Shown here in pieces: positions 30,201 to 40,712 of a stretch of DNA of 64,000 nt. The DNA is taken from NCBI RefSeq assembly GCF_040436345.1, contig NC_133219.1, forward strand, positions 23,968,709 to 24,032,708, given 5' to 3'. Position 1 is the first letter of the stretch, and each line of letters opens with the position of its first letter. A model generated the notes under the pieces. The model was not told where the DNA came from. It saw nothing but the letters and a program-made list of their open reading frames with translations, and did not search any database. The position numbers were made by a program, and so were the translations under genes. The stretch is from Pagrus major (Eukaryota > Chordata > Actinopteri > Spariformes > Sparidae).

Positions 30201-33200
30201 ACTACACATTTAGAAGAGGGACTCAATCAGCTAAAACTTGTCACGAAACAAGGTAAAAGAAAGTGTGCAGGAAGGTTGGAAGTCATGCAAGACAAAAATT
30301 GACCTAACTACCTAAAATACACCCTAACCCAGAAACTACTACTATTTAGAGGACAAGTCAAGCCAACAGCTATTTTTTAACCTACTAACAAAACCTGATA
30401 TATCTTGTTTCTCAGTGCCATAGAGCTCATTTGTAGTCAAAACTACAAATATCATATCACTGAGGCACATTATGGCACTATAAAATATAAAAGTCCCACA
30501 CACACTGTCCTACTGCCAGAAATACTCACTATAGCACGGAATGTGTATCAATCCGCAGCTGAAAATAGTCCCCCCAAAATGCACTATGTACTCCTGATAA
30601 AGTAATCTTAAACTATCCATGATTCTGAGGACCTGTCACACCTCTTCTCCACGTTGGCTTCAGTTCAGCTCAAATGTTCATTTTTAACGCTGAGAACTGT
30701 CGTTGAAAAGAACAGTATAAACTCAAATTGCTTTTTTATTTTGGTCAACAGATGTTTCCAAAGTCAAGAATGTAAATGGTCAAGGTCAAACTTTAAGCCA
30801 ACATGGATGAGAAGTCGTGAAGGTGCTCAAAACTACGAAGAGTTTGAAACTGAGCAAACACAATATGCTGAAAAAGCAGTCAGCTGTTGTTTCAGGATGA
30901 GAATAAAATGTCAAGCTCAAGAAAAATATGGTTAGGCTTCAAGAGGAATTAAAGGTATTTTCTAGCCAAAATGAACTTTGTGTGTTATTGATTAAAGTAT
31001 AATTCAGATTTATTACACAGAACAGTTATGAAATAATCTTAGTTCTCTTCATTCGTTTCATTGGATTACTGCTCAGACTCTTGATCCCTATTTCCAAAGA
31101 ATTTATAATCCCAAACATATTGAGGCCAAAAAAACACATAAAACAATTTTTTTTTAAAGAACCTCCAAACTGGGTCAGCCTGCAGTTACTCTCTGAAAGC
31201 TTCTTGAAATGCAGAGCAGAGGCATGACAAGCTCTGCAGAGTTATGTATAAAGAAGAAAAGGAGGTGAGTTGCTTTGGTTGAAAGACAAAACACACAAGC
31301 ACCACACACGCTCTACTGGATCACGGGTATTACATGTGTGTTTGCAGCATGATAACATGAGAGCGTGTGAACACACTGCGGGGCACACACTGCTCAAACA
31401 CTTGAACAGGAACAAGGACACCAACCGTCACAGAGGAACATCACTCCAGAGGAAACTTGTACAGGCAGAATCTCTCAAATACATGATGAAAGAAGCAGCT
31501 TTATCCTACATGACAGTCAGTAAAGTAGGTTACTGTAACATATGCTACACTAACATACTGCAGGATTATAAAGGGGGGGTCTCATGTAGTTGTCTATATA
31601 TATGCTACTGAAATGTCTCAACTATTACATGAAATATTGTACAGATATACATGATCCCCAGAGGAATAATCTTAGTGACTTTGGTGATCACCTGAATTTT
31701 CCTCTAGCGCCACCATGAGGTCGACATTTGTAATCTCGAGTGAAGGTCCACATGTTCATGTTATCCTGAGGGTGAATTGTAATGTGTTTTAATGTTATCA
31801 TAAGTATCTTGGGAACCCACTTGTCAGTAGGTCAGTCATTAAAAACTATTGCTGTGTAACTAAAAACTGTACAGAGCTTTATGTCAAACTTGCAATAGAC
31901 AACCATTCTCATATAGATCAGTTTTCTATAAAGCTCGCTTTCACTACACTATTCGGTCAGGCACCGGGCTGGATTTTTCCCGCAAAAATGAAGGCTATAT
32001 ATGGCCCAAAGTAGTGAGTCTGCAATCGTAACAGGAGGAGACAATGTTTTTTTTACAGTCGCAGGCAACAAAGGCGAAGAGGGAGAGTGAAAGAAACCGT
32101 AAAACAAGAGTGAACGGACGGGCATTCACTCGATACAACCTAATCTTTTATGCTACCTTTTCATAGCATTGCAATCTGGATTTCTTGGTCAAATTGGGAT
32201 TCTTACAGTTGTTTTTTGCTTCGACAGTAGCCAGCTGTGAGCGGTAGCCTTGTTGCAACAGCAGTGCCAACAGTAAAACCACAGGGAAAGTTGTAAAGTT
32301 GTCTTTTTCCACCTCGAATTCTGGTGAAGATCTCACATTTTCAAATCAAATACCAAAAATGGCAGAATACTGTATGATAAAACCATAAAGAGACGGTAAA
32401 CATCACTTAGCTTCAATAAAGTCAAGTCAAGATAGAAAATGTGATATTGCAAACAATAGACAAAAAGACACAATCTAAAATAGTTCAAAAGTTAATCAAG
32501 AAGAAGTTCAACACTTCTTGGATCGGCCACTCTCTCCTTTTCTTACTACATCTACAGGGGCCACAGGGGGTTCGGATCCTAGTTTCTACACCCAACCCAA
32601 CCCCCCGGAGATACGCCTATTCCTGGTCTGCAGATGGTCCTCACTGGGAGCCGGTGAGGGTCCCATCTGTGGCAGCGAATGTGTGTGTGTCTTTAAAGAG
32701 TGAGTGAAGGGTCGAGTAATGGAGGAAGTGAGGCAGGGAGTTGAGTGTATCTGAAGTGAAGTGGCACACGTGCACAGAGGCTAATGCATCTGACCCAACA
32801 TCTGTTTGCTGCTCCAGGAAGTAAAGTAGCCGCTGACATGTTTCAGTCTGACATCTCAGACACAACAAGGAGTGATACTGCCGAGACATTTCCTCAAAGA
32901 ATCTTTTTGTTTTGTTACTATTGTTGCTACTTTCTAAAAATGTAAGCTGTATGAAGAGTTTTAACTGGTAACTTTTGGGGTGCAAAGCAGTAAAAAATCT
33001 CTTTGGCTGCTGAGACATTAATAGTCAAGTTATAATTAAGTCAGTAATAAAGAGCGTGAGTGTCTTAATTCATCTGTTATGTATATTAATAATGTTAGTG
33101 ATAAAGGAATGTTTTCATAACAATCCATTAAGTTTTTAATTGTGAATGTTATTATGTTGTTAACAAAAGGATTTTGACCTGGATGCGCTCCACAAGTGTC

Positions 33201-35055
33201 TCACTTGAGGAGGATAAACCCAGCCAGAATTTTTTTCACAACCTGGCAACCGAAATGTTTTTCTTATGAGTGACCTATAAGTGTACAAACCATTAGTTAA
33301 TGAATAAGCCATTGATTACAATTTCTAAACCTGTTATAAAGGATGCCTTATTACACAAATGGACCCTTAAATCTTACACTGATATATCAGCAATTTTTGA
33401 TTTTCAGTGGCATTCCAGACTTTTTGTTAAATTGAGTTTTTATCGGCAAAAATCACAAAAGTGTCACAAAGGGCTTTGCAATCTGTACATAATTAAACTT
33501 CACACATGCTCAATGTGGATTGGAAAAAAAGCATAGAAAAAGAAAGCAGGAGGAACAACAGATGATGGATCCCTCTTCCAGGAGAGATAAACAAGCGGAA
33601 GATAAAAATAGCGTCATGACACAAACGACAAGTTGAATTCATAAGATATAAAACAGAGCTAGAGTAGTGCTTTTTAAATTAAATTTATTTTATCAGCAAT
33701 CAGATTAAAAGAATAAAAACTGATTCCAAAACTCAGAAAAATACTGAATATAGTATCTGATAATCAGCTATACCAATAATTGGTCAACTCATAGTATAAA
33801 GTATATACATACGTGTAAATATATGTATAATTTGCTTTTACTTGTATTTTTGATACTTAAGTCAATTTAAGACATGATGATTTGAGACTTTTACTCAAAT
33901 ATTATTGGTATGGTTGACTCTCACTTTTACCAAAGCAATATTTTCACATGATATCTGAACTTTTACTCAGGTATGATGTTTTGGTACTGTTTACAACACT
34001 GGCAAAAACTGCACGGAAGACATTTACCTCTAAATTCTGACACCAAAATCCAATGTTGGACAGCTACGAATGGTACGAATGAGATTGTTTTGCCTGCTGT
34101 TGTTTCCAAGGCCAAGACTGAACTTTAAATATCAAATTTGGAAGAATGGAAAAATGGAAATTTGATTTTCTATGATTTGTGTGATTCAGTCAAAAAGCTC
34201 CAGACCAGCTGCAGATGGGCCTTTTGGTCCTGAAAGTGATGTCAATACATTAACATCTTCATCAGGCAGGACAGTTAATTGTTTTTTACAGTTATTCATA
34301 GCATTGTAAATGTTGTACATACTCCATTCAATCTTGTGTGCTTCACTATATCAAGGTGACGCGTCTCAGCTGACTGTTTAATAAAAACTGTGACTGTGTT
34401 TTTCTCTTCCAGTATCTGATGAACAAATGCTCAGAACACATCCACCCACACAACAGAATAATAACTGCGCGGGATTGTGGGTAGGTCAGATGGTGTCGTC
34501 CACTCCTTCGTATCAGAGAAGTGATGAAAACAGATTAAAAAAAGACTGTTGCCTGGCAACATAATATCACAGCGAAGGAAGCAACGGGAAGGTTGAGGGC
34601 GTTGTGAAGGGAGTGAGACGTGGAAAGAGGAAGAGGAGAGCGGAGGAGAATGTTGTAAAAATATTGATTTAGGATTGATTATCAGTTGTGATCTCAGCAT
34701 TCAGTCAGTCACACCAAGCACCATTTGTTTTTTTTTCCAGCTCCTCCTCCGCAGCCTGGATAAGTTATTTTTTTTCAAAGTGGCCAAAAGGGTCAGATGC
34801 AGCAGAGTGTGTGGGAGAGAAGAACGCACAAGGTGTGAAAACTGTATAGTAATCCAAATACCGAGCATGACTGAACCATTTCACGAGTGGATTAATATTT
34901 ATAAGAGGAGGGTGACAGCTGCTGCTGTGACTTTTAAAAAAAATAATATTTTAGGTTATTTTCACTGTTTCTGCACAAACTGGAAACGCTACATCTGTGA
35001 GCACACCGCTCAGCAGTCATACTAATCCAGGTTTTCTAGCAATCTACTCATGAGC

Positions 35056-35128
<73 letters not shown>

Positions 35129-37729
35129 GGCAGTGATCAAAATCATTTAAACAACTGGCATTAGTCCAACTGTGAATTTCAGGGAGGAAGCAAATCTGTC
35201 TGCAACCTGACCCGCTTATATCAGGCAGCAGTTTTTAGGGGTTGGATGACGACAGAGGACAACATGGAGGCTAAATACTGAAAACTAAATACAACAGAAT
35301 GAAGAGATCAAGTGTCAGAAGTGTTCTTGATTGACAAGGAAAACTAACTTTTTATACTTCTCATCAATATATATCAATTTCTCCAAGTACGTTACATTAA
35401 ACCCTACCGAGTATAAGTACAAATTTCAGTTACATTTCAGAGGGTAATATTGCACTTTTTACTCCACTAGATTTAGTCGACAACTATAGTAACAACTTAC
35501 TTTTACATTCAAGCTTATGATTAGTTCATTAAACTGGCAACAGACAAGTTTTCTGCTTGAACGTATCATTACGAAGTAAATGTTGATCGTGCAATGTAAT
35601 GGATATAGAATAAGGGAAAACTTGTCTGCAACTTCAAGCTGCCCAACGGTATATAAACTTCACACTGGCTCCACAAAGATGAACTACAACATCAAATTGC
35701 TACTTACACTTTGACTAATCAGTAATAATGATTCAATAATACAACATACACTATTGTGCGTTAAGATATATTTAAGTGGTGACCAAAGAGACTAAGGTTC
35801 TGATTTTATAATCTCAGTGTCACCGGTCCATGTTGCAGGTTCCCTCTCCCCTCATTTAATGTTATCGCTCTAGGATACACAAAAATGGCAAAAATGCCTG
35901 AAAATAAAACTTTGAAAATGTGAAAATAAAATAACAATGTAAACGATTCTATTCTGCCTGATGAGCACTCTATTTAAAGTCAAAAATGTGTTTTTCTTCT
36001 TGTTCCTATAGTTGAATGTTGAGCTGCACTTTTAAGATTTTAAGAGGCGGGCCTACAAGAATGATTTGTGACATCGCAAAAAACTGGGAACCGATCCTGG
36101 TCCAATATTCAGCATGCACATGTGTGATGTGGAAACTTGAACACACACACTGAGAACGGACTTTACAGTGAAGTAGGAGATATTGAAGCAGTGACACATG
36201 TTTTTAGGGCAGGAGATGGAGTAGCTATCATTTTAAGGATCCTGACATGATAATAAAACTTTTTTGTGGAAAAATCATATCACAAACACATGAATACTGA
36301 AGATAGTGTTTTATAGAGATGTAAAAACATGTCTGGAGGGGATCTTAAACATTTGTCAGTTTATTAGGTACACATATCTAAAACTAACGCAGCTTAATAA
36401 AGCAGCCCTGCATTAAATCCTTCATGAAAGTTAGTTGGTTGGTAATTTGCAGACTGTAGTTTGTGATTATGTCCAGTTGTATTATGTTGTTTTCTAATAT
36501 TTAATTCTTGCATTTATATAAGAAGACACTTAGGTCACAATCCAATTTAAAGGAAACAAGGAAATTGCAGATTTAAAAATGACTATAAAACCTCTCTAAA
36601 AGCACTTGAATGGAGGATGTAGTGCAGGTGTGTACCCACAACTGTAGGATAAATGGTTTTGCAGTATACAGGCCTACATAATATAAACTATAACAGTAAT
36701 ATAAGGGTTCATGTGGTGTAGCAGAGTATTTACTATTACAACTACTGATGTTTCAGCATTCTCCTCCTTTGCCTGTTTATATCCCAAACATCCAGACTTT
36801 TAATGGACACTTAATCATATAATCTGGTTCGCTGAATCATCCCAGCACACTAAGCACGTGCACACACTCCTCTCCCGTCATCATGGAGGAAGAGAGGGGG
36901 AGGATGGAAGAGGAAGGTCCGGGGTCACCAGAGCTGCGACCTCCCCTGCAGGCTCATGTGGCAGCTGCGTGTTTCTGAGCCGAACAATGGTCAGGAAGGG
37001 TTCACTAAAGGCAGCCAACACCAGCGACTGTAATCATGAGTCGTGCTGATGTAACGCCGACAATTAGGTCATCCATCAGTCGACTGAATGACAGATGAGC
37101 GCTCATAATTCTGCGAGGCAGCGGCGGCTCCCGGAGGATGGAGAGGAAGGGATGCGGCCGTGTGAGGACCGTGTTGGCTGCTCGCCTCTCCTGACGCTGG
37201 CCTGCTCCACATATGCGTCTAAAAATGAAACCTAACCCCCCCCCCCACCCCCTCCGCCCTTCATGCTGCTCACAGCTCAGCCTGTGATGGCATGGCTGCC
37301 CTCAGAGCATCTTGTATATATCTGACAGATACAAACGCGCACATGAAAGAAAAAAAAAAAAGCCAAAACGTGAGATCAGAAACGTAAATATCAGTGATGA
37401 TGCTGCTGCAGCCCAGCCCGTCCAATGTGAGGATGTATTCAGCCAACGCATCATATTGAAGATGCATTCTCAACAGCACTTAAAAACATAATAAATGCAT
37501 TAAAAGGATGCCTCTTACCTCCGCGCTTTCCTCTATTGGCCATTACAGGATGGGTGAGGAGGAGGCGCAGGTGCAGGGATGCAGAGCGACGCCCAGGGAG
37601 ACAGAAATATGAGGCGATCATTTCATTGATTCTCCATAAAACAGATGGCTGTAAACACATTCCAGTATCCTTCCAACGCTCACCTGTTTTCACTGGGATC
37701 CGGCTTTTGTACCTGATGTTGGTCGTCAT
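18780..37729 (-). CDS. sept5: septin-5, complete, 12 coding exons (main form 371 aa)
   Basis: Septin-5 is a filament-forming GTPase that binds syntaxin and restrains exocytosis in neurons and platelets. Exons, 5' to 3': 37684-37729, 37519-37532 (14-nt microexon), 22822-22912, 22616-22702, 21470-21593, 21240-21374, 20949-21066, 20748-20849, 20068-20164, 19837-19972, 19603-19705, 18780-18842. They total 1116 nt in frame; human SEPT5 is 369 aa. The start [10 protein letters not shown] parallels human MSTGLRYKSK. Residues visible: polybasic HRKSVKKG just before the P-loop; P-loop GESGMGKS 51-58; DTPG 108-111; AKAD 189-192; septin unique element [15 protein letters not shown]-terminal coiled coil ending [10 protein letters not shown]. 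The proline-rich ESPIPILPL marks septin-5 rather than septin-2. P-loop Leu is replaced by Met55, and the usual I-S-P is I-P-P at 160-162. An alternative first exon is listed separately. Confidence 0.94.
21380..21410 (+). repeat. (CA)n microsatellite beside a septin-5 splice acceptor
   Basis: About 15 CA units; on the gene strand this is (TG)n ending a few bases before the TTGCAG acceptor of the exon that starts at 21374. Confidence 0.9.
21594..22615 (-). other. septin-5 intron between the P-loop exon and the DTPG exon
   Basis: About 1.0 kb of AT-rich intron with no exon-like sequence or clear repeat family. Confidence 0.6.
23038..23240. repeat. fragment of the TAGAGCTG(A/C)AAC dispersed repeat family
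   Basis: It starts TATAGAGCTGAAACAATTAG followed by TCGATTAATCGA, the usual opening of a repeat with 'gattaatcg' words. A fuller copy is at 43825-44176. Confidence 0.6.
23170..23600. repeat. diverged dispersed repeat related to 16935-17370
   Basis: It shares GGCAAATATTGTA and ACATTTATTTGATCATCTTA, and the order of intervening words, with 16935-17370. AAGTACTTT/CTTTTACTT-type words in both are typical of a very common percomorph repeat. Confidence 0.6.
24649..24723 (-). CDS. sept5: septin-5 alternative first coding exon (isoform b N-terminus)
   Basis: ATG at 24723 opens 25 codons ending in CAG AAG|GTAAAA (phase 0), which joins in frame to the shared exon at 22912. The peptide [19 protein letters not shown] then RTARQK resembles the alternative human SEPT5 start, remembered as MDSLAAPQDRLVEQLLSPRT. 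Both share D, the Q-x-(K/R)-LVE-x-LL core and the P-R pair. Splicing gives a 376-aa protein that replaces the 20 residues encoded by exons 1-2. It implies a second promoter within the large intron, upstream at about 24.75-25.1 kb. Confidence 0.8.
25440..25488 (+). repeat. (GT)n microsatellite
   Basis: About 24 uninterrupted GT units in the large septin-5 intron. Confidence 0.95.
25623..26060. repeat. dispersed repeat beginning AGTGGTGGAAAAAATACTCA
   Basis: 'cagtggtggaaaaaatactcagatcc' followed by CAAGTAAAAGTAAAAC is the recognisable start of a widespread percomorph repeat. Related fragments are at 16030-16260, 33790-34005 (opposite orientation) and 35365-35500. Confidence 0.65.
26081..26250. 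repeat. degenerate fold-back (palindromic) element
   Basis: The left arm (26081-26175) includes GGACTTGTTTCAGTTTC, GTTTCACCTCT and GAGGCGTCTTCAGTTC. The right arm (26196-26245) carries the reverse complements GAACTGAAGAAGCCT, AGAGGTGAAAC and GAAACTGAAACAAGTCC. The right arm is shorter: the part pairing with 'cttaaggacg' and the outer GATGACTGAGAACC end are missing. From memory, an intact palindromic family with these words is common in percomorph genomes. Confidence 0.75.
27153..27210 (+). repeat. (GT)n microsatellite
   Basis: About 28 uninterrupted GT units in the large septin-5 intron. Confidence 0.95.
28855..28960. repeat. fragment of the TAGAGCTG-family repeat
   Basis: It contains 'gttgattgtttagtctataaaatgtcag' and AGTGAAAATGCCTG, words also found in the 43825-44176 and 50690-50955 copies. 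Confidence 0.5.
31640..31870. repeat. dispersed repeat containing CTAGCGCCACCATGAGGTC
   Basis: 'atgatccccagaggaataatcttagtgactttggtgatc' followed by CCTCTAGCGCCACCATGAGG is a recognisable common percomorph repeat segment. It has no coding content. Confidence 0.55.
35057..35124 (+). repeat. (TG)n microsatellite
   Basis: About 34 uninterrupted TG units, the longest dinucleotide run in the window. Confidence 0.95.
35530..35620. repeat. repeat shared with 38765-38842
   Basis: Both segments contain ACTGGCAA(C/T)AGACGA-like sequence, then TTTTCTGCTT(G/C)AACGTATCATTA(C/T), then AATGTTGATC and ATAGAATAAGG. They lie on either side of septin-5 exon 1 in the same orientation and show no coding content. 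Confidence 0.6.
36355..36510. repeat. dispersed repeat with CAGTTTATTAGGTACAC
   Basis: 'cagtttattaggtacacatatctaaaactaacgcag' followed by AGCCCTGCATTAAATCCTT is a repeat motif I recognise from many vertebrate, and especially fish, genomes. Confidence 0.55.
37236..37252 (+). repeat. poly-C tract (poly-G on the gene strand)
   Basis: Twelve C, one A, then five C. On the septin-5 strand this is a G-rich run about 270 nt downstream of the microexon and could form a G-quadruplex. Confidence 0.7.
37519..37532 (-). other. sept5: septin-5 14-nt microexon
   Basis: Exon 1 ends in phase 1 (ACA G|GTGAGC), whereas the shared exon 3 at 22912 starts in phase 0, so an exon of 3n+2 nt must lie between. On the minus strand, CCAATAG|AGGAAAGCGCGGAG|GTAAGA supplies exactly 14 nt with a strong donor and adds the residues E-E-S-A-E. 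Human SEPT5 has a comparable short acidic insert (E-D-K-Q) at this point. The acceptor has a CTCCTCCTCACCC tract upstream and no intervening AG. RNA evidence is not available here. Confidence 0.65.
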
Positions 37730-37900
37730 GTTGACCGCTCTCCACCCTCGATTTTACCGAAGCGACGGCTCACAGAAAGCGGCCCCTCGCCTCGCCTCGC
37801 CTCCAAACCCCGGACAGACAGCAGGAGGGCGGGCTGAGCTGACAGATGAAAGCCCCTCCTCCTCCTCACAGCTCAGCCAGTCACACTGCAGAGTCATCTA
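37730..37900 (-). promoter_or_regulatory. septin-5 5' UTR and main promoter
   Basis: GC- and CpG-rich sequence directly upstream of the exon 1 ATG, with four CCTCG pentamers (about 37785-37803) and GC-box-like GGGCGGGC (complement around 37830). It lacks a clear TATA box. Confidence 0.5.
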
Positions 37901-39440
37901 CAACCAGGGGTCCCCCACAGGATGCCAGGAGGGGGTTAGGGTCCAAACCAACATCATCACTGACATCTTCATGTATGACTTCAGTCCAACAAGACTGAAC
38001 AGAAATAAAAACATCCTGAATATGAGCCAGTTGAAGCTCCTTGAACTATCTCAATCAATTATTATAACACATTTTGTATAAATAAACATAAACAATACAT
38101 TTATAAATACTTATTCCAGAAAAATGTGCTCATGCATCATATGAACGAGTCACTGTGTCCATGTGTTTCACTGGAGAAACCGGTTCATTGTCAACTGTTT
38201 ACTTTAAAAGGAGCTCGATGTTAGATTTTTTTGTTTTGACATTATGTTAAATTTATTGTGTTGCAGAGACAGTTTATTAATTTAAGTTAGCCAGTAACCA
38301 GTTACCCCAGTGTTGTCCACACCTCCTGTCTCAAGAGAAGCAACAGTGAGTCACTTTAGCATCCAGTCTGTCTCCAGTCCAACATGAGAGGATGAAGAAG
38401 TAGTGCTGACCCAGGATTTATCTGCACGGCGTGTTCCCACAGAAAGTGATGGAAATTTTTCACGTCTAGATTGCAAACAAAGTCAATGCACAAGCGCAAA
38501 TATTCGCATGAGTTGAGAATACTCAAATCTCAGTGACAAATGTGTGTGTGTGTGTCACAATGCTTTGCAGCCACCGCTTAGTTCCTCAGAGCTGGTCAGT
38601 CTCTCTGGAGGAGAGCGTCAAGTGCAGAGCTAAATCCTCTGGAGGAATAAACACCCAGAGTCATACTGGATTCTGCTCTGATCTGGAGCCATTTACTGGC
38701 AGGAGAAGAGGTCAGAGATTACTTTCCAAACTTTTGGGATTAAAAAGTGGATAGACCCGCTTATCAAGCTGACTGGCAATAGACGAAGAAGTTTTCTGCT
38801 TCAACGTATCATTATGGAGTCAATGTTGATCTTATAGAATAAGGAAACCATCAGCGTTTACATTGATTCCCTATAAACGTCGCCATCGCTATACAATTTT
38901 GTTTGCCAATGGGGAAAAGGGGGGTTAACTGGCAATCCATTTCTATTATAGACTAAATGACTGAATAAGCTCACGGTCTGTCCTGTGTTGTGACTCTGAG
39001 GAAAAAGGAAACGATCCAGGTCAAAACGCTAGAGGGGAAAAGCTGTCTGTTGCCACTTTAAGGCTAATGTACGGTTTAGTATTCTGGCTGTTTGCGGCAA
39101 ATAAACACAAAAAACAAAGTGATTGAAAAGTGATTTGAAAATTGAATTTTGGAAATTTGTTTGGAGTATGAATTTGACAGATTGCACAATTCTTACATAT
39201 AGCACCTTTAATAAATGGAAGTTATTATGGAAAAGAAATAAATGATTTTGCTTGTTTTTAATTCTGCAGTTAATGTTATAGCTAGATCCTATGTGGTGGA
39301 CAACAAGACATATATCAGCAAGGATGAACTGTTTTCTTACTATGAGACACCTGATAACTCTAATAAAGAGTTAACTGTTAGCACTGATAAAGACTAAAAT
39401 TATAACTATGCAAAAGTAACCCCAGAATCAACAAATGTAT
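37901..39440. other. intergenic region between septin-5 and the septin-2-type gene
   Basis: No coding exon seen. It includes a repeat segment shared with 35530-35620. The two septin genes are separated by only about 3 kb (stop codon to start codon). Confidence 0.5.
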
Positions 39441-39457
39441 TTTTTCTCTAAACAAAT

Positions 39458-39463
39458 TTTATT
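39458..39463 (-). terminator. candidate septin-2-type polyadenylation signal
   Basis: AATAAA on the minus strand, 1.25 kb past the stop codon at 40713. If used, it defines a 3' UTR of about 1.27 kb that contains no other exon. Confidence 0.5.
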
Positions 39464-40712
39464 CCAGAAGAGATACAAAAAAAACATGTTGAACCCTAAA
39501 AACAAGTCTTTACTGACACATGGTTAAGAATTAATAATTATGTTTATCTCAGTTCAACGGACACATTGGCATATGAAAGCAAAAGACAGAAAAACAAAAT
39601 AATACCGTGGCACATGTATGAGAGCAGCAGGATTTTTAGTCTGCTGCTCAAGGAAATGCTGGAGGGAGTTCACACACATACAACAGTTAAATATTAAAGA
39701 TATTTTAAATGAGAAAGCCCAAATACAGTATGATGAAAGACTGCACATGTAGTGTACCAACACAACATTTTACACATTAAATGACATCACTGAAGCAAAT
39801 ATGGACACATGTTAAGTGACTGGACTGAATAGTTTGATTTGTATTCAGTCTAAAGTTTGGCACAGACATTAAGATCGTGCAGTTCTTGATTATAAATACA
39901 AAAACATTAACAACAAGACACTTTCTTTCAACTACAACATGATCAAAAGGTCTGGTTGTTTCTCTTTATAACTTAGTGCTATTAGTTTGACTACTTGCAT
40001 ACAGCTTTTCCAGCCTAAACGTCAAACAATGCCTCAAATTAAGTTTGTAGTTTTGGCTACAAGATAAAGTTTCTAACACGATTAAGGACAAATATTTTGC
40101 CTGGAAAGCCAGACAAGGGGGTATTCCTCATTCTCAACATGGACAGTTTACCTCATTCATAACGACACCTGCCTTTCACTGAGGTAATACCTATAATTGT
40201 TGCATTATCAGACTGAAGCAATGAAGGCACTGAATCAATAATATTCCAATAGTAAACATGACAAGCAAACTGAGTTAAAATATGTTAAAAATAGTTAAAA
40301 CCTGATATCAAACTAATGGGAAATGGTTCCGTCTGAAGCCTCGACTTGAACAATTCATACATCTAATCTTGTAAACATGTTAGTGTGATGGCAGAGCATC
40401 TTAGTACCGTTGCCACTGGCAGCTCTATGGACCATTATTAAGATCAAAGACTAAATAACAGGTATGTAAATGATAATCATCCAGTATCTAAACATTTTCA
40501 TGTTCGTGCCCAGTCCCACTAGTACGTACTGTATAAGAGTTTTGACAAGATGTTGAAAACAAAAAAAAACATCAGTGGTGAGTTCCTGAACAGCTGATGG
40601 ATGGATGTTTGGAGGGAAGAAGAAGAAGGAGGAGAGGGAAGAGTGATGGCGGTGCGTAGGTAAAGACGATGTGATCCTGGATACCTAGATCCATGTGCTT
40701 CCTTGGACCCTT

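Larger units (their letters stand above)
22913..37518 (-). other. large septin-5 intron containing the internal promoter exon and many repeats
   Basis: About 14.6 kb. It holds the alternative first exon (24649-24723), two long TG microsatellites, a fold-back element (26081-26250) and diverged copies of several dispersed fish repeats. No other exon with matching splice signals was recognised, and no protein-coding gene was found nested on the plus strand. Confidence 0.6.

Noticed and set aside
37513-37546. ATG-started exon reading MANRGKRGG upstream of the GTAAGA donor
   Set aside because: This frame would end in phase 1 and cannot join the phase-0 shared exon at 22912; the 14-nt phase-correct exon was preferred.
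37536-38081. 181-codon plus-strand frame
   Set aside because: It is antisense to septin-5 exon 1 and its GC-rich promoter, which lacks stops by composition; no domain is seen.
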